A stretch of 64,000 nt of DNA from Lophius americanus (Eukaryota > Chordata > Actinopteri > Lophiiformes > Lophiidae): positions 10,440,501 through 10,504,500 of the forward strand of contig JBBDHG010000003.1 in NCBI GenBank assembly GCA_037951165.1, given 5' to 3'. Both the position numbers and the translations under genes were made by a program. Positions 11,890 to 23,320 of the stretch are shown in pieces (within the stretch, counting starts at the first letter, position 1; the number at the start of each line of letters is the position of its first letter). The notes below the pieces were generated by a model, which saw only the letters and a list, made by a program, of their open reading frames with translations, ran no database searches and had not been told where the DNA came from.

Positions 11890-13805
11890 ATAGTCAAATT
11901 GAGGAGAGGGTCCAATTTGGGCAAATGATGTAGTATGTACAATGTACAATTTGCACCTCCATGTCTGTGGCCATGGTTCTCTTCCTGAGTTGGTCAGAGC
12001 CACCGTCTCTACATCATACAGCAGAGCTGTTTTCACTAACCGGTTAATCATAAACGTTTCCCTTCATTCTTGCTGCTACTCCTCTGTCACAGATAACACT
12101 TGACACTCTTCTCACCCTACAATCGCTTATTCACCTCTTTTCCACACTCTTTGTTGCACTGAACAGTTGACCCCAAATACTAGAACTCCTGCATCTTCTT
12201 CACTTTTACTCTTTGCATCCTCACCGTTCCACCCGTTTCCCTTTCATTCACACAAATGTATTCCGTCTTGCTGCAACTGTCCTTCATTCCTTACTCTCCA
12301 GTGCTCACATCCCCCTCTCCAGGTTTACATCCACCTGCTCCCTCCTCTCACTACTTATCAATGTCATTCATGAACACCACAGTCTTTGAAAACTCCTGCC
12401 TGACATCATCAGTCAGCCTTTCAATAACCATAGCAAAGAAAGGGCGCGGAGCCAATCCTTGGTGGAGTCTTAACTCCCCGTTGAACGCATCGATTAGTCC
12501 TAGTGGACACCTCACCCTTTTCACACTGTTCTGATACATATCCTGTACCACTGTTAAATACTCTTCCGTCACTCCAAACTTCCTCATGCAATACCACAAT
12601 TCCTCCCTCTGCCCTATGCTTTCCCTCAATCCACAAAGACAAAATGCAACACCTTCTGGCGTTCTCTATACTTGACCATCAGCACTCTCATCCAACATTG
12701 CATCTTAAGTGATCTTTTGTTCTTGATACGAAACCATAGTACTGCTCCTTTCCTTCCTCGCCCTTTCGCTTTACGCCAAACGTCTTTGCTTTACCTCCTA
12801 CTTCCTTCATCTCTCCTGCTATCCCACTTCTTCGCCAATCGTTTCCTTCATACTCCCCTGAACCTCCTCATTCCACCAACTTCACCGTCTTCTTATTTTC
12901 TTTCCTCTCAAGATGAAAACAGCAAGCACCTTCCTACCTGTCTCCTTTATCACTTTTTTCCATACTTTTTCACCACCACCCAGAGCCAGTCTCAACTATT
13001 CCCTGGAATTCACACAGCAGTCTTTCTTCCTCAGCTTCCACCATTTGATACTTTACTCTACCTTTGCTCTTTTCCTCTTTTGTACCACCACAGTCATCCT
13101 ACTGACGACCATCCTATACTGTCTTGCTACGTCTGTCTTGATACTGGCTATGTCTTTCAGATTGCATCTTCTGCATAGGATGTAGTCCACTGGTATGCTT
13201 CTACCTCTGCTCTTAAATGTTACCCCGTGCTCTTCCTCTGCTGGAAATACGTCTTCACCACAGCCATAACTTTTTTCTTTTCGCAAGATCTACCACAATC
13301 TGTCTTTCCACGTCGCTGGATTTACCCCATACCAGCCCATTACATCCACTTCTCCTCTGTTCACTTCGCCAACATGCCCACTGAAGTCCCCTTAAACCAT
13401 CACTCTCTCACCCCTATGCATTCTCTCCATCACTTCATCCAACTCAATCCAGAAATTTAGAAATTCTCTTCCTCTTACAACTCAAAACCAACTTGTGGGG
13501 CATAAGCGCTGACAATGTTCATCATCAGACTTCCAGTTTCTATCTTCATACACCTCACCTTGTCCAATAATCTTCACCTCCAGAGCACACTTCACTTACT
13601 ATTTCTTCAGAATCGCCGCTACTGCATGTCTCCTCCCGTCCACACCATGATAAAACAGTTTTCACCCTCCTCCGTGGCTTCTAGCCTTGCTGCCTTTACA
13701 CCGGGTATTTCCACCTTTACCTGACATAATGGCGAAATTTAAAGTTCCCACTCTGACCCCACATTCCTGCCTTTCCTTATCTCTTGATTGCCACAGGTCT
13801 TTCAC
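11890..13805 (-). mobile_element. Decayed RTE-type LINE, antisense, endonuclease and reverse transcriptase remnants
   Basis: The element reads from about 13805 down to 11890. The start has the endonuclease N-terminus (GTLN near 13745, then CKGSKARS and FYHGVDGRR). A later endonuclease block reads VTFKSRGRSIPVDYILCRRC with VARQYRMVVSRMTVV (about 13230-13085). The reverse transcriptase block (about 12610-12355) has REELWYCMRK, GVTEEYLTVVQDMY and LRLHQG, then FAMVIERLTDDVRQEF and a damaged YADD-type site reading FMNDI. The tail shows LVKTALLYDVETVALT (about 12040-11990). Frameshifts and stops are frequent, so it is a pseudogene. A second copy of this class is at 47005-48875 on the other strand. 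Confidence 0.85.
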
Positions 13806-13814
13806 CAATCTGAG

Positions 13815-15125
13815 ATACAAAAATCTGAATTGAAAAACAACGTTTTTTTTCCAAAAGTGAACAGAGGAATACATATTTTTTTAAAAGGTTGATTTTCATT
13901 TTCTAATCTGAACATTAAAAAATAAAATTGATAAAGACTGGGACGGATGTCGTCCATTAAGAGGGCACCAATGAGTTCAGGGCTTATGAGAGTAAATGGC
14001 TCATTGTGTAATGTCAATCAGCGCTTTATTCCTTAACAGTAGCAGTTTAATTCAAAAGAAATCAGTTGCGGATTCTTAGCTCTGCTTATAGATCCACAGA
14101 AGCAGAGAGAGTACAATTGGTGAAAAGATAGCGCACTTCACAGACTGAGGGAATAAAAGGACAAAGTAAATCTTCAAAAAAGCAATAACAGGAAGGGTGA
14201 ATCAACTGCACAACTAAACTTTCAAAATCAAACAATAAACAGAAATCACAAATTGAAACTAGCAAAAAGTAGATATTTTGCGGAAGAAGAAAGGGGAAAT
14301 TTTGGGGACAGGTAAACAAAATAAAGTCTTTTTTCAGGAATCATCTGTTCATATTTAGTATATTACTTCATTTTAGTGGGATGTGTCCTATGTGTGGACA
14401 CCGGAGACCTTGTCTGTGACCCAACAACAAGGCTCTAGACTAGAGGCCAATGCAGATCTGTCTATTTGACAAAACTTGTTTTTTGTGTCTGAGTGCACGT
14501 GCATGTATGCGCGGAAGCACCAGGTGTCCTGAGGGGTGATACCACTGACAAAAAGTAAGGATTAGGGAAATTCCGCTGCAGTTAAAAAAAAGCTTCACAC
14601 TCCAGCACACACTCATAAGGCCTGATCTGTTATTTGTTATTATTTTAGGAATGCATATACCAGTCTCACAGGGTTTTCCCTCCCTGCAGTAAGAAGGGAT
14701 TCTTCAGTCATCAAAGGTTTTATGTGAAAGACTGTCATTAATACTACGTCGAGGTCATGGTTTTACTCTCATCTTTATCTGTGTCCACACTCCTCTGGTT
14801 CTGCTTATTTCATATGTCCTGACATGTCCTGCCTGCTCAAAGCTTTACTGTATAGGAAGTACTTGAACCGTTTGATGAAAACCTGCCCAGGCAACATCTG
14901 AAATGCAAGGACTACAGTGCAGTTTAATTTTTCCTGGGACTTTTTTGCGAATACAAATCATGATAGCATTTATGTTCTTATTGGCTTCATGAGACCAATA
15001 CCTTTCTTGAAACTGAAACAAACTGGCAATTTGTTGTACAAAACACAATTTATGTTTAAATTTTCCATTTTCTTTGCAAGTAGTGGAGCAGATGAGCATA
15101 AACAAACCACAGTGGAGTAGAAAAT
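13815..15125. other. Intergenic, no gene recognised
   Basis: AT-rich, with no recognised repeat family and no exon chain. Confidence 0.35.
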
Positions 15126-15129
15126 GCAG

Positions 15130-15168
15130 TTAGGGTTATTACACCATTCATTGGTGTAATAACCCTAA
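15130..15168. repeat. Perfect 17-bp inverted repeat, 5-base loop
   Basis: Arm 15130-15146 reads TTAGGGTTATTACACCA, and 15152-15168 is its exact reverse complement around TTCAT. It is AT-rich, with no T-run after the stem and no gene next to it, so nothing suggests a terminator. It could be a fold-back (snap-back) duplication. Confidence 0.85.
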
Positions 15169-15274
15169 TGATAAATTAGTCCACACAAAAATTAGTATAC
15201 GAACACTGCTTTAAAAAGGCAGTGCAAGTAATCAAAACCGATTTTTTTTTTGTCGCTGATGCATGCTGCTCATA

Positions 15275-15355
15275 AAATAATAATAATAAATAATAATAAA
15301 TCCTTTATTGGTCACAGCCATACACAGTACAACATAGTGAAATTCTTTCTCTACC
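15275..15355 (-). repeat. SINE-type 3' tail with (ATT)n, reverse orientation
   Basis: On the minus strand it reads AATTTCACTATGTTGTACTG then TGACCAATAAAGGATTTATT and a trinucleotide run. This is the same tail as the SINE ending at 11662. The tRNA-like head is absent, so it is a truncated copy or a partner LINE tail. Confidence 0.65.
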
Positions 15356-15429
15356 TACTGGGAGACTACTCTATGGGCTAATGAGTCAAAAGTTTAAGAT
15401 TTTAGAATACAGGGGTTTTGTTACATCTG

Positions 15430-15700
15430 GCACAAGCCAAAAACAACATCTAACAAAAAGAACCCTGTACCCAAAGTCAAGCATGGAGGTTGTGATGTAA
15501 TGTTGTGGGGAAGCTTTGTTTCTCCACGAACAGGGATGACTGGCCTTAACTGACGGAAACATAAATTCAGCTCTCTAACAGGATATTCTGAAGGAAAATG
15601 TTGGATGATCTCTAAGTGTTTGAAGATCAAGTGCAACCGGGTCCTACAACATGACAACGATCCCAAGAATAAGTATGTAAAATGTGAGTATGACTATTTC
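15430..15700 (+). pseudogene. Tc1-like transposase fragment
   Basis: The plus strand encodes VKHGGCDVMLWGSFVSPRTG followed, with stops, by KCNRVLQHDNDPKNKY. These match the central DDE region of Tc1 transposases: the KHGGGSVMVWGCF-type block and the QQDNDPKH block holding the second catalytic Asp. N-terminal DNA-binding and C-terminal parts are missing and frames are broken, so it is inactive. Confidence 0.75.
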
Positions 15701-16309
15701 TTAATGGTTCACAGGGAATAAAGTTAAAAGTTCTTTTAAATTAGAAAAAAGAACATTAAACTTTTACGCTGTGACACTTATAATCTGTCAACATTATTGA
15801 TTGTACCGTCACTAAGCCAGATGAAAGGAGAACAAAGCTGAAAACGTTTTTGTAAGCAATAAAACATGACTTTTTTTTTTTGCAGGCAGGATTATAGTGT
15901 AGTTAATCTTATTTTATTTCCAAGCCTCTGGCCACAGAAACTTACAATTCAATCCAAAACATTGTGATTCATCAACCCATACTACTTTTCCCATTGTTTT
16001 GACAATCACCAAATGTATTAGAATGAGTGCCAGTAATTTGTGTCTCGAAAAAAGAATGGTAGAAGAAAGGAAGTTACTGTGAGGTGAGAAGAAATAAATG
16101 TGTGATGTTTCAGAATAACATGCTGCAATGAAACATGTGTTAATGAAGGATTCAATACAAGGCTGGTATTCTATACATTTAATACAGTGTGGCGGCTTCA
16201 TGAAGCCTCTGAGAAAAGCAGAGTCCAATGGAAGAAGGCCCAGTCACCAGATGCTTGCCAACAAGCGCCTACTCTGGGTGAGTTGTCGCAACTCCCTTGG
16301 ACTCCCCCC

Positions 16310-16512
16310 TTTGACAACCCAACTGGGAAGAGACTCGGGGGTAACCCTAGAACTCGGTGGGGGGCTTATATATTTCATCTGGCCTGGGATCACCTCGGGA
16401 TCACCCAGGATGATGGAGAGCGTTGCTGAGGAGAAGGTGGTCTGGAATACCCTTCATGGCCTGCTTCCACCTGGACCAAACCCCAGATAAGAGGAAGAAC
16501 ATGGAATGGATC
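16310..16512 (+). mobile_element. LINE 3' end fragment
   Basis: Plus-strand DNA corresponds to the C-terminus of a fish LINE: an RTRW-like stretch, LAWDHLGI, then AEEKVVWNTLHGLLPPGPNPR and a stop. The short GATAAGAGGAAGAACATGGA tail follows. The same C-terminal region and tail style occur at 62880-63060, so both belong to one broad family. This is a 5'-truncated copy of about 200 bp. Confidence 0.7.
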
Positions 16513-17081
16513 TGTAGTGCAAGTATAGCACAAAGTCACTAACATAAAATACGTATAGTTGTTTTTTTTTAACAAAGGACTAGCTTGAAGTTCTGTCCAG
16601 TATTGTTTTGATCAAGAAAATTTACTTTACTTCAGATTATGTCAAATAATGTACACTGAACCCTTCATGTGTTATTTAAGTTCTGTTAAATGTTGCACAA
16701 ACATACAACAAAGACTAAAACCACAGCCCAGTTAGTGTGTATTTCATTATTCAGGACCTCGTTGAAACTATCTCTCTGATGTCTAAATAGGCAGATTGTC
16801 TTTTGCAGGGTACTTGATTATAGAGTGTATTGTGTCTTGACAACTATAGTTTTTCTCATCATGAGACAACTTCCTCCAACATTAAGAAGTGTATTTTTGT
16901 GAAGGTATCTTGGTTGGTTTGAGCCTGTCCAGGACTGCTCACTCCCAAAGCATGTTCTGAGCAGTGGTTTGTTGAGGGAAAGATCATTCAAGGGGCTTTC
17001 TGTAAGGGCAATCATCTTCAGAGAAATAGCCACCTTTTCAAACACAAACCACAGTCATGCAAGCCAGGGTGTCCCTACTAT

Positions 17082-17083
<2 letters not shown>

Positions 17084-17127
<44 letters not shown>
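17084..17127. repeat. (AC)n microsatellite
   Basis: About 22 uninterrupted AC units. Confidence 0.98.
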
Positions 17128-17129
<2 letters not shown>

Positions 17130-18837
17130 AAAGCCCAGTCGAGCCAAGATAGACTTTCACTCATCTACACACAAGACCGAAGACGTCTCTTCCGCTGTCA
17201 TTCTGTCAAACCATCAGGAAGAGAAGGAGTTTAACTGACAGATAGGAGGAGGTTTACACAAAGTGAGAGATGTGTAAATAGTAAGTTCTGAGATAAAAAT
17301 GACAAGCAAAATTGTCTGTCATTTCCTAAGGGTAGCTAATACTTGCTCTTTGATGTTTTGATACTCAACAAGGACACAGAAAAACAAGAGCTAGTCTCAC
17401 AGTCTTCACACAATACAAGCCAAATGGAAAAGTCCTTCTGTTTTACCATGACATCATTGATCAAGAGCAGTGAGTTTTAGCCACGACACTGTATGTCCAA
17501 ATGACCCAATTACACATTAATGTTTAAAGTTCTTGCAGATTATTTCCCATGTTCCACTCTATCTATTAGATAATTGGACTTGCACTAATGGGTAAGATTT
17601 ATTTTTACATCATTACAGACGCATGTTGAGTAGCAGGACTGTTCATTCTTGCATCTATCAACTTTGGGACACAAAGCAATGCGCACAGCAAAAAGGGAGT
17701 GGTGTCCTTCCCTGCAATTCGATGAATCCCAGATTTGACCAGAACTTTTCTGAGAGTTATTTTGTTGTTATTATAACATAAAATCTGTTCGCTTATTGAC
17801 TTTCAGGTGTCTTTGGAGTGTCAGGCTGAATCAACCCTCGGCGTCTCCTCCATCTCCTGTTTTCATTGGAACCAGCTGTCCAACAGATCAGGTCAATGAG
17901 CTCATCAGCTTCACATCACATCCGAGCAGGTCTTCAGCTACGATTAATGTTCCTCAACTTTCACGGACATAACTGTCCTTGGCTATATTGTTAAAGATAT
18001 TCCTGTACGTCTCACGGGGAGATTATGGATGAAAACGTCATAACGTCATAATAGGGTGTAGTTGACAGACTCCTCACATTTTTTCTTTAACTCTTTCTAC
18101 TGTATAACATGTTTAAACAAACAATATGATTATCATGTCATTTAAAACAGGACTTTTTTTTAATATTGGCTATCACTTTTACAAAATTCTCTGACTGGAT
18201 CATTTAGAACTGTAATAAGTGAGGATGATGTCAGCTGATGGATGTTAAACAAGTAAGCATTAGATCAGCGCTGGAATTGAGCCCTCCACTTGTTTTGTCT
18301 GATTCAAATTCACAATGAGAATTCAAACCAGAAAAATCCAGCTGTGTTTCCTTTTTCTGTTTCATCTGAAGTCTTTTTTTTATCTGCTTCAGAAATTAAC
18401 TGTCAGAGCAAATTTTCATCTGTCTTTAAAAAATTACAGTCAAAGATGATAAGTTTAACAGTCTGACACACTACAAGGAGGGCAGCTCAAACTAAAAGAA
18501 TTTCCCGCACAGATACTCTTTTTCGCGGCAACTGTTAGCTGGTTATAGAGGATAAATCGTGTAAATATCGGTAAATAGGTGTGGGGCTTGGAGTTTGATG
18601 CAGGAAAAAGGATCCATTGGTACATCATGTCTAGTATATACACTTATTTCAAATACCAAAGAATGTTCCCTTTTAACTCCAAAAGCTTTTAAATCATGTT
18701 TCACAGACGTTAATGTTATCATGGAGGGACTATTGGGAAGCAAAGATTGTTGATCATTGATCATCTTGCCTAATTTATATACACTGATTTTCATACTAGT
18801 TTTAGAAGTCAATATACAACACATACGAATTACACAC

Positions 18838-18872
18838 TTATTATTATTATTATTATTATTATCATTATTATT
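18838..18872. repeat. (TTA)n microsatellite
   Basis: TTA repeats with one ATC interruption. Confidence 0.95.
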
Positions 18873-19476
18873 GTGCCTACTTTAAACCAAAATATCCATT
18901 ATTATACGTGGTCAGCCACTTATAATTTGCAGCATTCCCTATCAAAATTAAAGTGGACTGCAATCAGTCATTCACAGCGTTTTTGAAGTGAGGTTAAGGC
19001 CCCAAGCAGCGTTTCTGCAGCCAGCAAGGGCGGTCTTAATGAATAGCGAGATACATGATAAATGTGACCATATGGTGGAGCCGGCTGTCCAAGCCAGGGG
19101 TGCTAGCTAGCTTTGCTAAAGAAGCACACATACACATCCTTGTACCTTTTTCTTTCATTCCTTAACCAGAAAATAAGAGTCATCAAACTCTGCACAGCTC
19201 GAGACAGCAGCAGTTAGGGGTTAATGACCTTCAGGTCCTTTGGCGAGATGGAGTGTTATAGCCTGCTGTGAAATCATCAGTACACTTCTTGTCAAAAACT
19301 TTTTGCAGAAGTTGGTGCGAGGACACAAACTAACTCTGCATGAGACAGACTGTCACTCAAAAAATGGGGACCTTTTTAATTAGAAGCATTGTGTGTGCCT
19401 TAGCGTATAAATAAATTCAGGAGTTCTTCTTAATTTATAAGTGCCATTCTGCTGATTTTCTGAGTGTGTGTCTTTG

Positions 19477-19507
<31 letters not shown>
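19477..19507. repeat. (TA)n microsatellite
   Basis: About 15 TA units with one TT interruption. Confidence 0.95.
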
Positions 19508-22500
19508 GGCTGGCTATATGTGGGCTGGGGCTTTACCAATCAGATGAAGTCACACACTATCATACTTTGCAGTTGTATCTTGTTTCCCCTCCTCTACTGG
19601 ATTCAGTAATGCCTGTTTTTATTACTATTCAAGGCACATGCTCTACATGCTCATGTATTGCAGCTACAGAAACACACACATACAAACTTTATGTGTATTA
19701 ACAGCCACACATGCCCAGACACACAGTGAGTGAGCCATTGTTCTCCTTTCATAGCAGATGCTATCTCTCTCTAATTGGCTCAGTGAAAACAAAGGCAGGG
19801 CCTTGGATAGCGCTGCGGCAATGCTCGTTCAGTCTACTGGGATGCCCTATGCTGTATCAACACATATGAAGGGGCCTTGGACATGGCCGACCTCTGTGCT
19901 TTCTGAAGAAGGCGAGTGCTTTATAACTTGGCACTGTTAGAAGTTTGTACTGAATCAGTAAGCAAGCCAGCATGCCTCACTTCAGAACGGTTCTGAGGCA
20001 CAACATAAAAACACCCTGCGGCTTGCAGATATCACTCAGCCCAACAGAGTTCTTGTGAACTCTACATGCAAAACGTGCTCTGAGGCTAAGCATCTCCCAC
20101 AAGGTACACTCTTAAATTAATCCCCAACTAAAGTTTATGATGCCGTTCTAGTGAAGATTGACATGCAATTGATAGGTGATAAATCTTCACTACATCGTGG
20201 TAATACATAGCTGTGAAAGCTCCCCAATGTTTTGAAAGGGAGAGCGAAGGAGATGAGAAATAGTGGGGTTATGTCTGCGGCTGGTGTAATTTGTTCACGG
20301 GTGTGAAACACCTCTGAGACAGCAGTGTGATATATGACTGTACTGCTGGCTTCATTGAACTTAACTTAAAACTATGGTGGTGCAGTTGAGGTTGATGGGT
20401 GTTATACTGCAGAAAACGGGATCATAGAGAAAATGTTGTGACCCCAACCGCCCATACATGTCTCCCTGGTGATTGATAACAGGTGAACACCTTCTACTTT
20501 GCCAAGACACAAAGGGAGAGTACACTTCACGTCTGTACTCTCATAATGATCTAACTCACATTTTTACAAGGTAGTAAAATATAATTCCATAAGAATCAAA
20601 CCCTCACCCTCCCTACTTCTCTAGATCCAGTTTCATATTGCCATTGAACGTTTCAATGTCGAACCTCGAGTGATACTTAAGTGTCTGATGGATGGGTGTA
20701 AGGGAACAGAAAAAGAAACAGCACCCTCTTCTGACAATAAATGAACCCAGCATGCATCTGCTGGTGCCTCTCATCTCTATTGGTGTTGTTTAGCAGGTGG
20801 AAGTTCATATTAAATAAAATCAGGAGCTGAATTAAGAATGTCAAGTGTCAAGCTCTTGTGAAAAGGTGAGCGCCTCAGAATGAAAAGGTTCCTACAATTG
20901 TCAAAGGACCAAGTGACTGATTCGTATTTCCAAAGAAGAGCAAGAGATTAACTCTTACTGGTCCAGTCTTTTCCCATCAACATCGTATTACACAGGCGGT
21001 AACATCAATAATTCATGCAGCACTTTAGGACGAAATCTTGACGATCAAAACAATAAATCTGCAACTTCGGGCATTACTAATTCAACGTCTGCTCAATGCT
21101 TTTCTACCACTTTTCCCACCATTTTGCCTGATTACAGGATGTTTATGTCCAAAGTCTGTCTCCATAGTACATGTCCTCTTCCTTTATTCCTATAAATGAA
21201 AGGGGATTCCTTGTTATTGTTTTGAACCGAATACTTAATTGGATTCAAGCTGTCCTCACGTTCTTAAGACTACTGTGGATTTCAGCCAAATGTAAAAGGA
21301 ATTTCATTTTTCAAGTGACCATTATTTGTGTAATATGTTGTCATAGAGCTCAAGGTTCTGTACACATCCCTAGTGCTCCAAACAAGCACTTCATTTGCTC
21401 AATGAACTAGCACATGCATAATAATAACCTTATTTGCATATATTATGTGAGACTGTTTAGTATGTTAATGCTTGGTAAACTTGTGGTTTGATCACTCAGC
21501 AGACATACTAATCAGCAGTTTGGTAATTGGTTACACTGATGTTCTGACACCTGTTCATCTATTGGCAGATCTCATTTCTTATTTTTGGAACCAAATAGCC
21601 TGTTTTCCTCATCAACAACGAGTTACACGGCACAGCAAGACAGATTCATTTTTGTGCCTTGGTTTCACCCACTGAGGGATTTATTTTCAATTAATACAAA
21701 AGAGGACACTTTCACATTTAATTCTAAATCAACAAACCAACGCTGCAAAAACAAATAGTAATGATGTAGGGCATGAACTAAATTAATCTTGAGTAGAACT
21801 GAACTATTCTATCAAAAGAGGTTCAAGTTAATAAAGGGTTTATCATCAGGAATCAGAGCAGTTAATGCCAAGTGTGTTTGAAGAAATTTGACCTGGTATC
21901 CTGGTGCGTAACATAAATCTCAGCATAAATATAAAATAGAAACATCTACTATTAGAGACAGAAGATATGCAGCAATGTGCTAATGAGGAAGTTAAGATGT
22001 GGAATAAAAAAATATAACTAATTAAGCTAATTATCACAGCAGTGCAGGAGCTTATGTCCAGAGATGAAAGAGTGGATACCCAATTTGGGCTGGCCTTTAT
22101 GCAATCAAGCCTATATTTATAACATGACCATTTGCTAGAATTTAATTTCTGTTCTAGTCTAGAAAATAAAATCTGAAAGATTGAGATAAATTTACAGTAA
22201 AAACTTTTAAAAATGATGCCATTAGCAATAGATTTGAAAACACAACATTTACAATTTTTAACTGGTCCAAAATGACTGTGAGTCAAAGGTGGTTGGGATT
22301 AGTTTAATACTAATTTCACTAACTACATAAGCAGAGGAGTAAAGATACAGTTAATAATGCATCACACATACCAGCAAAAAAAAAAAATCCCATATACCTA
22401 GGCAACAGATTTACAAAAGTTCAAGGTGTGAATTTCAGAATATTACACTATAAGATCTTAAGATTTCTTAGAGACCTTCATATAATTATGTATAAACCTA

Positions 22501-22548
22501 CCATATTAATCTACTATCTTATTTTTTCTTAAGGCTGACATTCTACAG

Positions 22549-22601
22549 ATATGTTGGAATGGATCTGGAGCGAGATGATCTCCAACAGGGAACAACAGCA
22601 G
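22549..22601 (+). other. Orphan exon-like segment
   Basis: A pyrimidine-rich stretch and TTCTACAG precede a 53-base segment that ends at GCAG|GTAAGA, a strong donor. Two frames are open: one gives MLEWIWSEMISNREQQQ (2 leading bases), the other YVGMDLERDDLQQGTTA (1 leading base). No partner exons were found on the plus strand, so it may be chance, a lost exon, or part of a non-coding transcript. Confidence 0.25.
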
Positions 22602-22959
22602 GTAAGACGTCAAATAGTTAACAACTCGCCATTTAAATCACATAGAACGTGTTGTTGAATTAGGGAGGACACTGAAGCTGTTTGTGATCAACACAATATT
22701 TAAAGGAAATGACTCCAAGTGAATAAAACAGAAAAACTGCATGGAATGTCAAGGAGCTCGGGTTTCATTCAGATCATACTACTACTAATGGAAAATGTGC
22801 TTTGATGACTCACAGAAGTGGAATAAAGAATTAAATTTTACCTAAAAATAACATCTAACAATAGCCTATTTTCTTCAGCAGTACACTATCGTAAACAAAC
22901 CACTCCAAAGTCAAATGTATGACTCTAATACATTAAATCAGGTAATAACTGTGTATTAT

Positions 22960-22965
22960 TTTATT
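22960..22965 (-). promoter_or_regulatory. Candidate polyadenylation signal AATAAA of the 98-aa gene
   Basis: TTTATT on the plus strand reads AATAAA on the minus strand, about 210 bases after the stop codon at 23177. Confidence 0.45.
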
Positions 22966-23176
22966 AACATCTTAATGCCATATTTACATATATATACATT
23001 TAGAAACCATAAAAGTGGTCATTATCCTCCATATAACTTAACCATAAAGATGATATAGTCCTTTGCATGTGTCTCTGTTATAAGGAGAACATCAGTTCTG
23101 AGCCTTTCTCCCATCATCTGCCAGTCATATGACCCAACTGACTTTGTAAGACAGAAGCCACTATGATCGCCATCAG

Positions 23177-23320
23177 TCATGCATTGCTATTGCCTTCTGC
23201 ACCCGCTTGTGGACAGATTCTTTTCAGGTCCTCCCTGCTGGCTTCACTCTCAAACCTGAAGCCCTCTATGACCAAGGTCTCTCCGTCCTCCTCTATGCTG
23301 GCGTAACACTCTTGCTGAAT
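23177..23320 (-). CDS. 98-aa gene, terminal coding exon
   Basis: The acceptor TTGTCGTGACAG leads straight into ATT CAG CAA (phase 0). The other two frames hit stops in this exon, which supports the chosen phase. It encodes IQQECYASIEEDGETLV, EGFRFESEASREDLKRI and a short polar tail ending AEGNSNA before TGA at 23179-23177. Confidence 0.75.
   Translation of the reverse strand: MQQECYASIEEDGETLVIEGFRFESEASREDLKRICPQAGAEGNSNA

Larger units (their letters stand above)
16515..22540. other. Intergenic, microsatellites only
   Basis: No gene is supported. Microsatellites lie at 17084, 18838 and 19477. Much of 19000-22500 looks single-copy and repeat-poor and could hold regulatory DNA, which one sequence cannot show. 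Confidence 0.35.

Noticed and set aside
12167..13460. Several long plus-strand frames rich in serine, leucine and proline
   Set aside because: Antisense of the RTE LINE, whose minus-strand reading has clear endonuclease and RT motifs.
16818..17045. 75-aa minus-strand frame that looks fairly clean
   Set aside because: No recognised family, no splice partners and a nearby microsatellite. Possibly part of an unknown repeat, but unsupported as a gene.
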